Below the pieces are notes generated by a model, which was not told the DNA's origin, made no database searches, and saw only the letters and a list, made by a program, of their open reading frames with translations. Positions 1 through 6,472 of a DNA stretch of 6,518 nt are shown here, one piece after another; position 1 is the first letter of the stretch, and each line of letters begins with the position of its first letter. Location: contig JBFKFZ010000115.1 in assembly GCA_041633555.1 (NCBI GenBank), positions 1-6,518 of the forward strand, given 5' to 3'. The translations under genes were made by a program, and so were the position numbers. The DNA comes from JAHEAO01 sp041633555 (GTDB lineage: Bacteria; Pseudomonadota; Alphaproteobacteria; Rhodobacterales; Rhodobacteraceae).

Positions 1-230
1 ATCGTCACCATTATCCCGCTGTCGGGGAATCGCGCCAGAGCGCTGCCCACCGCGCCGTGCGAGCCTGAGCCGTGGAGCGCATGATCAGACCAGAATTCGC
101 CGTTGCCGATCACCCGGCGTCCATCGGACACATCACGATGAAATCCACGACACCGAATCCAGTCGCCATTCACAGACCCGCCGCGGTCCGGTTCGGGGCA
201 ACATTCACTGTTTCGATTTGCCTTGGTCAT
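1..230 (-). CDS. Unidentified partial reading frame downstream of the alpha-galactosidase
   Basis: A minus-strand frame opens with ATG at 230 and stays open for 76 codons to the left edge, so its C-terminal end is missing. The ATG overlaps the galactosidase stop as ATGA, and AGAGGGA lies about 8 bases upstream inside the galactosidase end, so translational coupling is plausible. I do not recognise the product. The first ~37 codons have poor G/C at third positions and an odd composition (Cys-Cys, many Arg). From about residue 38 (near 119) the third positions become strongly G/C-rich, like the neighbours. The stretch with GSHGAVGSALARFPDSGIMV faintly recalls the C-terminal strand region of beta-lactamase-type serine hydrolases, but that is only an impression. 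It could be a real operon gene, a decayed gene remnant, or chance. No plus-strand gene explains this stretch better. Confidence 0.35.
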   Translation of the reverse strand, partial: MTKANRNSECCPEPDRGGSVNGDWIRCRGFHRDVSDGRRVIGNGEFWSDHALHGSGSHGAVGSALARFPDSGIMVT

Positions 231-2311
231 AACAGGCGTCCCTCTACGACCCACATCGTTTCGGGAAATGCCCATGGCAGGGTTAGACCGTGGCTCATCA
301 GATAGCTTCCGCTCAGCTTCAGCGGGGCTGATTTCAGTGGCTGATCACCGCGTGACAGGGAAACGGCATCCTTGCGATTGACCAATTCAACCCGGTATTT
401 CGCATCCGGCGACAGTCGGGACAAGCGCAGCGGGCGCGGCGCGATCTGGTCTGACGTCGCGGACTTTCCCGCGAAGACCACGAAATTCGCCCCCCCCTCG
501 GCCAGCTGCTGCTCGGCGATCACGGCAGGGTCGGGGCTGTCCAGCCGCAGGATATCGGCGCGGAACATCCAGTCGCGATTTTCTTTCCACCAGCGGGTGA
601 CATCGGTCAGCACCTGCGATTCCTCATCGGTCAGTTCGCGCGGGTCCATCTCGAATCCCATATGCCTCTGGGCCGCCACCCAGGCGCGGAACCGGATATC
701 CAGGATGCGCCCCGACGTGTGGCATTCGCGCGGGCCGACATGGCTGCCGGTCACGGCTGAGGGCAGGAACAGGGCGGCGTTGTGCTGCATTTTCAGCCGC
801 TCCAGCGCATCATTGCTGTCCGAGAGCCAGACCCGGTGGGTGCGTGACAGAATACCAAAATCAATGCGCCCGCCGCCCGAGGCGCAGCTTTCGATCTCGA
901 CCGCCGGGAACTCGGCGCGCAAACGGTCGATAAGCTGGTAAGAGCCACGGGTCTGCGCGGCATCGGGCATCGGCAGAACCCGGTTGTGGTCCCACTTTAT
1001 ATAGTCGATCGCGTGATCGCGAAGGATCTTGCCGATGCGGTCGAACAGGAATTCGCGCACTTCCGGCAGCGCCATGTTCAGAGCCTTCTGATTGCGCCCG
1101 AGGATCTGGTCCTCACCGCCGAACGCCCAGTCGGGATGGGCCCGGTGAATGTCGCTGTCGGGATTGATCATCTCGGGCTCGAACCAGAGGCCGAAGGTCA
1201 TCCCTAGAGACTGTACATGATCGATAAGCGGCGTCAGACCGTCGGGATATTTGCGCGGGTCGACCTCCCAGTCCGAGAGCGCTCGCGAATCGTCATCACG
1301 GTCACCGAACCAGCCGTCATCCAGCACGAACCGTTCCGCGCCCAGCGCTGCGGCGCGGGTTGCGATATCCTTCAGGACCGGAAGGTTGTGATCGAAGTAA
1401 ACCGCCTCCCAGCAGTTGAAATGCACCGGTCGCGGTCTTGCAGGATCCGGGAAACGGACGATCTCGTCACGCAAATGTCGCTGGAATGCCAGCGCGCAGC
1501 CGTTCAGCCCGTCATCGGAAAAGACGGCGTAGAGCAGTGCGGTCTGGAACCTGACCTGCGGATCGCTCTCCATCCGCGCGGCATGACCGAACTGGATCTG
1601 GCGGCGCCCATCGGGCAGTTCCTCGGCCACCATCCGGTGCCCGCCCGACCAGCCGTAATGGAATGCATAGGCATGGCCCTGGGCATTGGTCGCCCCCCGG
1701 CACGGCACGATCAGGCCGGGAAAATGTTCGTGACCGGTACGCCCGGTGCGGTTTTCGCGGTACCGCATCCCCGGCGACCAGGGGGTTCTATTCAGCTGAA
1801 ACTCTCCGCACCAGCGCCCGGCGACATCGATCATGTCGTCCGAATGCTGCGGGGCCGGAAAGACCGGGGCCGACAGCCAGTGCAGATGCACCGGGCTGGC
1901 CGATTCCAGAGTTGCCTGGGCCTCGATCACATGAGTGCGGCCGTTGATCGCGAACCGCGCGACATAGGTTAGCCCATTCGCCTTGTCGCAGTATGTCAGC
2001 AACAGCCTGTCTTCGCCTTCGTCCACGGATTCGAGGCAGAACTTCGGCAGAAGCGGCGTGCCGTCGCCGGACCGCAGGATCAGCCCCGGCTGGCCGGGAA
2101 ACGTGCGCGTCGCTTCTGGGCAGATCGACAATTCCGGGTTCTGATCCAGCATGCCGCCGGTCACGTCGATCGCATGGGCCGCGTGAAGCGTGTTCAGGTC
2201 CTCGTCGTCGGGCAGCCTCGGCCCCCAATAGACCACCTCGGCAAGGCGATCCCGCTGGGAGCCGAGCACGAGAGACTGACGCCCATCATTGAGCCGCCAG
2301 CATCGGATCAC
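227..2311 (-). CDS. GH36 alpha-galactosidase, cytoplasmic
   Basis: A 694-residue retaining glycoside hydrolase of family GH36, which removes terminal alpha-linked galactose from sugars such as melibiose or raffinose. The N-terminal third is the beta-sandwich domain; the (beta/alpha)8 barrel begins near NCWEAVYFD (299-307). Visible active-site motifs are DDGWFGDRDDD (331-341), GLWFEPEM (374-381), KWDHNR (439-444) with the expected nucleophile D441, ESCASGGGR (474-482), and WLSDSNDALER (495-505) with the expected acid/base D498. All key residues are present and there is no frameshift. The span between nucleophile and ESC is shorter than I recall for the Geobacillus AgaA type and fits the actinobacterial/proteobacterial form. 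There is no signal peptide, so it acts in the cytoplasm on imported sugar. The start is GTG at 2311, overlapping the permease stop as GTGA; the next residues (CWRLNDGRQSLVL) look like a normal family N-terminus, which supports this start. The exact substrate cannot be read from sequence. Confidence 0.96.
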   Translation of the reverse strand: MIRCWRLNDGRQSLVLGSQRDRLAEVVYWGPRLPDDEDLNTLHAAHAIDVTGGMLDQNPELSICPEATRTFPGQPGLILRSGDGTPLLPKFCLESVDEGEDRLLLTYCDKANGLTYVARFAINGRTHVIEAQATLESASPVHLHWLSAPVFPAPQHSDDMIDVAGRWCGEFQLNRTPWSPGMRYRENRTGRTGHEHFPGLIVPCRGATNAQGHAYAFHYGWSGGHRMVAEELPDGRRQIQFGHAARMESDPQVRFQTALLYAVFSDDGLNGCALAFQRHLRDEIVRFPDPARPRPVHFNCWEAVYFDHNLPVLKDIATRAAALGAERFVLDDGWFGDRDDDSRALSDWEVDPRKYPDGLTPLIDHVQSLGMTFGLWFEPEMINPDSDIHRAHPDWAFGGEDQILGRNQKALNMALPEVREFLFDRIGKILRDHAIDYIKWDHNRVLPMPDAAQTRGSYQLIDRLRAEFPAVEIESCASGGGRIDFGILSRTHRVWLSDSNDALERLKMQHNAALFLPSAVTGSHVGPRECHTSGRILDIRFRAWVAAQRHMGFEMDPRELTDEESQVLTDVTRWWKENRDWMFRADILRLDSPDPAVIAEQQLAEGGANFVVFAGKSATSDQIAPRPLRLSRLSPDAKYRVELVNRKDAVSLSRGDQPLKSAPLKLSGSYLMSHGLTLPWAFPETMWVVEGRLL

Positions 2312-3156
2312 TTCACGGCTCCCAGGGTCAGGCCGGCGATGAAATGCTTCTGCATCAGGAAGAACATCGCAACGGGAGGCAGCGCGGCCACGATGGCCCC
2401 GGCACTCATCAGGTGATAGGCGGCCCGGTACTGCGCGTTAAAGGAGGTGATCCCCGCCGTGACGGGCTGCGATTCAGCGCCCTGGGTCAGGACGACGGCC
2501 CAGAAATAGTCGTTCCAGATGAAGGTGAAGATCAAGACCGACAGCGCCGCGATGGCCGGCTTCATCAGGGGCAGCACCACATAGACGAAGATCTTCCATT
2601 CCGCGACGCCCTCGACTCGCGCGGCCTCGATCAGCGGAAACGGCAGGCCGCGGATGAAATTGCGCATGAAGAGCGTGCAGAACCCGGTCTGGAACGCGAT
2701 ATGGAACAGCACAAGTCCGGTCTTCGTGTTGTAAAGACCGAGATCCAGCGTCAGATCGCGCACCGGCACCATCAGGATCTGGAAAGGCACGAAGTTGCCT
2801 GCAACGAACATGAAGAACAGCCACAGGTTCGACTTGAACCGGTAGATCCCCAGTGCAAACCCAGCCATGCAGGACAGCGCGACCGCGCCGATCGCGGTCG
2901 GTATAGTGATCAACAGCGAGTTCATCAGGTAGCGCGGCATGTCCGATTCCAGGAACACCTTGCCGTAGTTCTCCCAGCCGCCAAAGGTTGAGGGCAGGTT
3001 CCAGTAGTCACCTGTGGAAAAGTCCGCACCCGGCTTGACCGAGAAGAGCGCGACTGCGATCAGCGGCAGCAACCAGAAGATCAGTGCGACCGGCAGTAGC
3101 GACTGATAGGTGATCTGGACAGTGCGAGTGGATTTTTCGATCGGTTTCGGAAACAT
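2308..3156 (-). CDS. CUT1-type sugar ABC transporter permease, MalG/UgpE-like
   Basis: A 282-residue inner-membrane permease, one of two that form the translocation pore of a carbohydrate ABC importer. Hydrophobic segments lie near residues 17-39, 80-104, 110-131, 145-165, 202-222 and 251-270, the six-segment layout usual for MalG-type subunits. The cytoplasmic EAA loop that docks on the ATPase is clear: E177-A-A-R-V-E-G183, with LP at 195-196. The C-terminus QKHFIAGLTLGAVK (269-282) is the typical MalG/UgpE ending. The start is ATG at 3156, one base after the upstream permease stop (TGA-G-ATG), with AGAAGG about 9 bases upstream. Its stop overlaps the galactosidase GTG. The substrate is inferred as an alpha-galactoside from the neighbouring GH36 enzyme, not from the permease itself. 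Confidence 0.95.
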   Translation of the reverse strand: MFPKPIEKSTRTVQITYQSLLPVALIFWLLPLIAVALFSVKPGADFSTGDYWNLPSTFGGWENYGKVFLESDMPRYLMNSLLITIPTAIGAVALSCMAGFALGIYRFKSNLWLFFMFVAGNFVPFQILMVPVRDLTLDLGLYNTKTGLVLFHIAFQTGFCTLFMRNFIRGLPFPLIEAARVEGVAEWKIFVYVVLPLMKPAIAALSVLIFTFIWNDYFWAVVLTQGAESQPVTAGITSFNAQYRAAYHLMSAGAIVAALPPVAMFFLMQKHFIAGLTLGAVK

Positions 3157-3157
3157 C

Positions 3158-4087
3158 TCAGTGTCCCTTCTCTTCTTTGTACATCGAGTAGAGGAAATAC
3201 GCGATGAAGCAGAGCATGATCAGGAACAGCACGACCGCGATGGCAGCGCCATAGCCCATGCGGAACCCGTATTCGGAAAGCGCGACCTCGAACATGTAGA
3301 AGCTGAGAACTCGGCTTTCGCCGAAGGGGCCGCCATTTGTCATGATCGAGATGAGGTCGAAAGAGCGGAGCGCACCGACGATCGTCACCACGAATGCGAT
3401 GAAGGTCGCAGGCTTGAGCTGCGGCACGATCACGTACCAGAGCATCTTCCAGCCCCTGGCCCCGTCAAGACGTGCCGCCTCTACCTGCTCAGGGTCGACT
3501 GCGTTCAGGCCGGTCAGGTAGAGGATCATGCAATATGCGGTCTGTGGCCACAGACCGGCAGCGATGATGCCGTAGGTGACATAGGTCGGGTCGCCCAGAA
3601 CGTTGATCGGTCCCAGGCCGACCACGCCCAGCAGGGTGTTCAAAAGGCCGAATGTGGGATCGTAGAACCAAGTGAAGACCAGCCCCACAACGACCTGGCT
3701 GATAACAAAGGGAAAGAAGAAGAGCGATTTGTAAAGCCGAATGCCGGTGACGGTCTGATTGAGAAAGAGCGCGATGAAGAGCCCGGCGGGGATCGCAAGC
3801 AGGTAGAGGACCAGCCAGATCAGGTTGTTGCGCAGCGACGTATAGAAGGCCGGATCGTCCCAGAGTTCGCGATAATTGTTCATCCCGACATATTCTTTCT
3901 CGCCCAGCCCGTCCCACGAATAGGCCGAGACGTTGAAGCTCTGGATGATCGGGAAGATTACATAGACCACAAAGAACAGGATCGCCGGCAGCAGGAACAA
4001 CCAGGGCGTGATCCTGATCTCGTTGCGTTTGTACCAGGACGCGCGTGGCGGTTCATATTCGGTTTGGGAAAGCGCGGCGGTCGGCAT
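3158..4087 (-). CDS. CUT1-type sugar ABC transporter permease, MalF/UgpA-like
   Basis: A 309-residue inner-membrane permease, the partner of the MalG-like subunit encoded just downstream. A first hydrophobic segment at about 27-49 (TPWLFLLPAILFFVVYVIFP) is followed by a periplasmic stretch and further segments near 87-109, 119-141, 170-192, 226-246 and 277-301. The EAA loop is E203-A-A-R-L-D-G209, followed by VPQLKP at 221-226, the contact site for the ATPase. FDLISIMTNGGP (243-254) is a hallmark of the MalF/UgpA subfamily. The length is normal for UgpA-like proteins; the long extra N-terminal domain of enterobacterial MalF is absent. The ATG at 4087 has GAGG about 6 bases upstream. It is separated from the binding-protein gene by 170 bases containing a hairpin, so its mRNA level may be set lower than that of the binding protein. 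Confidence 0.95.
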   Translation of the reverse strand: MPTAALSQTEYEPPRASWYKRNEIRITPWLFLLPAILFFVVYVIFPIIQSFNVSAYSWDGLGEKEYVGMNNYRELWDDPAFYTSLRNNLIWLVLYLLAIPAGLFIALFLNQTVTGIRLYKSLFFFPFVISQVVVGLVFTWFYDPTFGLLNTLLGVVGLGPINVLGDPTYVTYGIIAAGLWPQTAYCMILYLTGLNAVDPEQVEAARLDGARGWKMLWYVIVPQLKPATFIAFVVTIVGALRSFDLISIMTNGGPFGESRVLSFYMFEVALSEYGFRMGYGAAIAVVLFLIMLCFIAYFLYSMYKEEKGH

Positions 4088-4105
4088 TTTGAACCTCGAT
4101 TCAGT

Positions 4106-4121
4106 TTCGCGTCAGCGCGAA
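4106..4121 (-). other. Small hairpin in the leader of the first permease gene
   Basis: TTCGCG-CTGA-CGCGAA (minus strand) has a perfect 6-base-pair stem and a 4-base loop. It ends 18 bases upstream of the permease ATG at 4087, close to the GAGG ribosome site. It could mark an mRNA processing end or tune translation, or be incidental in GC-rich DNA. Confidence 0.35.
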
Positions 4122-4175
4122 GGAGCGGTCGGTGCTCGTGGCGAATGACAGATCCCGGCCCTGTTCGGGCGTGAC

Positions 4176-4222
4176 GTCGGAAGTCGAATTCCTGTAGCTG
4201 GTCGTTTGGTCGGGAAGTCGAA
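4176..4222. repeat. Short direct repeat in the binding-protein/permease gap
   Basis: GTCGGAAGTCGAA (4176-4188) recurs as GTCGGGAAGTCGAA (4209-4222), differing by one inserted G, with starts 33 bases apart. The second copy abuts the GC-rich hairpin. It may be a small duplication or a protein-binding site; no known element is recognised. The rest of the 170-base gap holds nothing else I can name. Confidence 0.4.
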
Positions 4223-4243
4223 GGGCGAGCCATCTGCCCGCCC
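4223..4243 (-). terminator. GC-rich stem-loop after the binding-protein gene (attenuator or mRNA-stabilising hairpin)
   Basis: Read on the minus strand, GGGCGGGC-AGATG-GCTCGCCC forms an 8-base-pair stem (one G-U pair) with a 5-base loop, beginning 14 bases after the binding-protein stop codon. The following bases are TTCGACTTCC, not a clean run of T, so it is probably a partial terminator or a 3' end protector rather than a full stop. Hairpins at this place are known in sugar ABC operons (for example malE-malF), where they raise binding-protein mRNA relative to permease mRNA. Confidence 0.6.
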
Positions 4244-4257
4244 CAGATCGCAGCGGA

Positions 4258-5529
4258 TTACTTGTAGATGCGTGTACGTGCGGATTCCAGGCGCTTCAGG
4301 ATCGCGTCCAGATTGTCGGGCCGCACCATGAATTCCTGTAGGCCTTCCATGCCGATTTTCGCCATCTCGGCCGGGAAGTCGCGGTCGAAGAACTGCGCGA
4401 CACCGCCCGGCGAGTTGGAGGACAACATGTTAAAGCCCTCGTTCAGAAACTTGTCGTCATCGACCGACGACTGCGCGTTGACCGGCAGCTGGCCGAGCGC
4501 GTCCCCCGCATTTACTTCGGTTTGCACATCGGCCGAAACCATGTAGCGCAGGAAGGCCCTTGCGTTTTCCTTGTTGGCAGCGCCCGACGGAATGTGGAAC
4601 GTGTCGGTCGGCGCGTCCTCGGCCAGCGCCACGTCGGGGTTGATGACCGGGAATTGGTAGAAGTCCAGCTGGTCATCAGTCAGCCCGGCTTCACGCAGCG
4701 GTGCAACCGCGAAGTTGCCCATCAGGTAGGCAGCCGCGTCCCCCTGCACCATGAAGGGCAGCGCTTCCTGCCAGCTGTAGCTCTGGTGATTTTCGAGGAA
4801 TGCGCCCATGTCGATCAGCTCCCGCCAGTTGGCGAATGTCTGCTTGACGCGCTCGTCTTCCCAGCTGATCTCGCCATTGGCAAGCTGCATATGGAAATCG
4901 AACCCGTTGGTGCGCAGGTTCAGATAGTCGAACCAGCCACCGGCGGTCCAAAGGAACTTGGTGCCGATCGTGTAACAAGCCCGGCCGGATTCGACGATCT
5001 TGGCGCAGTTGGCCTTTTCCTCTTCCCAAGTCGCTGGCTCGCTCAGGCCGAGTTCGTCGAAGATATCTTTGCGGTAGTAGACGCCCCACTGGTAGTAGGT
5101 ATAGGGTACGCCCCACTGCTTGCCGTCGATGGTCATTGCGCCCTTGGTCGAAGCCAGGTTCTCGGCGATCTCGGGTTCGGCCCAAAGGTCCGATACGTCC
5201 TCGAAAAGACCGGCCTCGACATAAGGCTTCATGCGGTTGGCCGCGTACCACGTGGCGACATCTGGCGCATTCGCGGTCAGGAAATTGCGGATCTGGGTCT
5301 TGTAGGCTTCCCGGTCGATGATCGTCGTCGAGATGTTCAGGTCCGGGTTCATCTCCTGAAACTTGGCGATCTGCGCCTCCATCACCGCGCGCGGCGCAGG
5401 GTTCGAGGTATCAAGAAAGATATTCAGATCGCCGGTCAGCGGCTCGCTATGGCCGGCCGCATAGGCGCCGCCCGCGAATACCGCAGACGTCGCAAGCGCC
5501 AGCATGGACGCTTTGAGTGTGGAACGCAT
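4258..5529 (-). CDS. Periplasmic carbohydrate-binding protein of an ABC importer (family 1 type)
   Basis: A 423-residue extracellular solute-binding protein that would capture the sugar in the periplasm and deliver it to the two permeases. Residues 1-24 form a Sec signal peptide: basic MRSTLK, a hydrophobic core to about residue 20, and an AXA site (A22-Y-A24). There is no lipobox cysteine, so it should be soluble. The mature part has typical family features: LNIFLDTSNPAPRAVMEAQI (35-54), KFQEMNPDLNI (56-66), WGVPYTYYQWGVYYRKDIFD (139-158) and LPFMVQGDAAAYLMGNFAVA (257-276). Many aromatic residues suit a sugar pocket. C175 and C185 could form a disulfide in the periplasm. The ATG at 5529 follows a strong GGGAGG site with about 5-6 bases of spacing. 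It is the first gene of the minus-strand operon. The alpha-galactoside specificity is inferred from the GH36 gene in the same transcript. Confidence 0.95.
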   Translation of the reverse strand: MRSTLKASMLALATSAVFAGGAYAAGHSEPLTGDLNIFLDTSNPAPRAVMEAQIAKFQEMNPDLNISTTIIDREAYKTQIRNFLTANAPDVATWYAANRMKPYVEAGLFEDVSDLWAEPEIAENLASTKGAMTIDGKQWGVPYTYYQWGVYYRKDIFDELGLSEPATWEEEKANCAKIVESGRACYTIGTKFLWTAGGWFDYLNLRTNGFDFHMQLANGEISWEDERVKQTFANWRELIDMGAFLENHQSYSWQEALPFMVQGDAAAYLMGNFAVAPLREAGLTDDQLDFYQFPVINPDVALAEDAPTDTFHIPSGAANKENARAFLRYMVSADVQTEVNAGDALGQLPVNAQSSVDDDKFLNEGFNMLSSNSPGGVAQFFDRDFPAEMAKIGMEGLQEFMVRPDNLDAILKRLESARTRIYK

Positions 5530-5566
5530 GGTGTCCTCCCTTTTAGTTCCAAATAATGAAATGCTA

Positions 5567-5582
5567 GTTTGTATATTGAAAC
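5567..5582. promoter_or_regulatory. Imperfect palindrome, candidate regulator operator
   Basis: GTTTGTATATTGAAAC is a 16-base imperfect palindrome: GTTT and AAAC arms around a central ATAT, 12 of 16 positions symmetric. It lies just downstream of the predicted -10 box and covers the expected transcription start of the binding-protein operon, where a bound IclR protein would block transcription. An outer TTTGT (5568-5572) and ACAAA (5589-5593) pair also flanks the site. The assignment to this regulator is inferred from position. Confidence 0.4.
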
Positions 5583-5610
5583 ATGATCACAAATGGCCTA
5601 GGGTTGTCAA
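5583..5610 (-). promoter_or_regulatory. Candidate sigma-70-type promoter of the binding-protein operon
   Basis: On the minus strand a perfect TTGACA (-35) occupies 5610-5605, followed after 16 bases by GATCAT (5588-5583), a four-of-six match to TATAAT. Transcription would start near 5576, giving a short AT-rich leader of about 45 bases before the GGGAGG site and ATG at 5529. The -35 box is itself inside a small palindrome (GTTGTCAAC on the plus strand, 5603-5611). This is a motif match only; the -10 box is imperfect. Confidence 0.55.
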
Positions 5611-5620
5611 CAATAACCTT

Positions 5621-5633
5621 GTCAGAACCTGAC
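5621..5633. promoter_or_regulatory. Perfect inverted repeat GTCAG-AAC-CTGAC upstream of the regulator gene
   Basis: Perfect 5-base arms with a 3-base centre lie 26 bases before the regulator's likely ATG and 10 bases upstream of the -35 box of the opposite operon. The sequence TTGTCA occurs twice (5604-5609 and 5619-5624), 15 bases apart, the second overlapping this repeat. It may be a second operator that lets the regulator control its own gene or activate the divergent promoter, or a small leader hairpin. I could not find a convincing -35/-10 pair for the plus-strand transcript. Confidence 0.35.
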
Positions 5634-5640
5634 TGATGAG

Positions 5641-5661
5641 GCTGGGAGGATGAATGGAATG
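5641..5661 (+). promoter_or_regulatory. Ribosome binding site that decides the regulator start
   Basis: GGGAGG at 5644-5649 directly abuts the first in-frame ATG (5650), too close for normal initiation. It is correctly spaced, 9 bases, from the next in-frame ATG at 5659. The shorter protein starting MRGPQSASG is therefore preferred. Confidence 0.6.
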
Positions 5662-6468
5662 CGAGGACCCCAATCGGCAAGTGGAACCGTAAGGAAGGCG
5701 CTGAACGTGCTCGATCAAGTTGCGTCTTTCGAGCGCCCCGTCCGGTTTGCCGAGATTCTCGAAGGCTCACCTTTTCCGAAAGGAACGCTGTACCGCATGC
5801 TGCAAACTCTTCGGGCAGAAGGCATGCTTGGATACGATGAAGACCGGCAAACCTATCAACTGGGCATTCGTCTTGTTCGGCTGGCCCATGCCGCCTGGTC
5901 GCAATCCTCTCTGGCCCCCGTTGCGCGCCCGATGTTGGATGCGCTCAGCACGTCAATCGGCGAGACAATTCACTTGGCGCAGCTTGACAATGCGCAGGTG
6001 CTCTACGTGGACAAGCGTAATGCCGAACGCCCGGTTGAAATGTTCTCGCAGGCCGGCAAGGTTGGTCCTGCCTACTGCACCGGTGTTGGCAAGGCCATGC
6101 TGGCCTTCCTGCCGGAGTGCGAACTGCAGCAGGCGCTCGATCAGCAATCCTACCACAGGTTCACCGCGCACACGCTCGGCTCGGTTCAGGAACTCCGCGA
6201 CGAACTGACCATCATTCGCCAGCGTGGATATGCATTTGATCGCGAAGAGCATGAACCGGGGATCATCTGTGTCGCGGCGCCGATACTCACTCGCAACAAG
6301 CGCGTCATCGGTGCGATATCAGTTACCAGTACGACCTCGAGGACATCCTTGGAGCAGCTTGAAACGCTGGCCCCGAAGATGCGCGAGGTCGCGGGCGACA
6401 TTGCCGACACAGCAGAACTCTGGCGGTTCCCTGTCGAGCAGAAATCAATCAATGCAATGGAGAACTGA
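5659..6468 (+). CDS. IclR-family transcriptional regulator
   Basis: A 269-residue regulator with an N-terminal winged helix-turn-helix and a C-terminal effector-binding domain. From the chosen start, SGTVRKALNVLDQV leads into the HTH, with PKGTLYRMLQTLRAEGML as the recognition region, then the wing (YDEDRQTYQLG). The IclR effector domain is marked by YCTGVGKAMLAFLP, RGYAFDREEHEPGIICVAAPI and VIGAISVT. Length and layout are normal for the family. An in-frame ATG also exists at 5650, but GGGAGG touches it directly with no spacing; the same GGAGG sits 9 bases before the ATG at 5659, so I favour 5659. It is divergent from the binding-protein operon and directly followed by a transporter ATPase, so it most likely controls this locus. 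Whether it represses or activates, and its inducer, cannot be told from sequence. Confidence 0.94.
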   Translation: MRGPQSASGTVRKALNVLDQVASFERPVRFAEILEGSPFPKGTLYRMLQTLRAEGMLGYDEDRQTYQLGIRLVRLAHAAWSQSSLAPVARPMLDALSTSIGETIHLAQLDNAQVLYVDKRNAERPVEMFSQAGKVGPAYCTGVGKAMLAFLPECELQQALDQQSYHRFTAHTLGSVQELRDELTIIRQRGYAFDREEHEPGIICVAAPILTRNKRVIGAISVTSTTSRTSLEQLETLAPKMREVAGDIADTAELWRFPVEQKSINAMEN

Positions 6469-6472
6469 AAAC

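Noticed and set aside
72..305. A 77-codon plus-strand frame at the left edge
   Set aside because: Its second part is antisense to the well-supported end of the galactosidase, its composition is unremarkable and it has no family features. A plus-strand frame entering at position 1 and ending at 83 was also considered, but is too short to judge.
1217..1972. A 251-codon plus-strand open frame opposite the galactosidase
   Set aside because: It is antisense to the GH36 catalytic domain, with no recognisable motif and no convincing ribosome site.
4158..4170. GCCC-TGTTC-GGGC mini-hairpin in the binding-protein/permease gap
   Set aside because: A four-base-pair stem is expected by chance in sequence this rich in G and C.
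3110..4174. A 354-codon plus-strand open frame opposite the first permease
   Set aside because: It is a mirror of the permease gene on the other strand: very rich in charged residues (many Asp, Glu, Gln, Arg, His), with no recognisable domain. The minus-strand frame has clear membrane segments and an EAA loop.
3958..4233. A 91-codon minus-strand frame starting inside the GC-rich hairpin and running into the permease
   Set aside because: It overlaps the first permease in another frame, is Arg/Pro-rich, and its start codon lies in the hairpin loop; it is not a credible gene.
4522..5556. A 344-codon plus-strand open frame opposite the binding protein
   Set aside because: It lies antisense to an unmistakable binding protein with a signal peptide and strong ribosome site. 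It runs through that gene's leader and has no family motif; it arises from the G/C third-position bias.
5570..5575. TATACA (minus strand) as a -10 box for the binding-protein promoter
   Set aside because: The spacing to the perfect TTGACA is about 29 bases, far too long; GATCAT at 16 bases fits better despite a weaker match.
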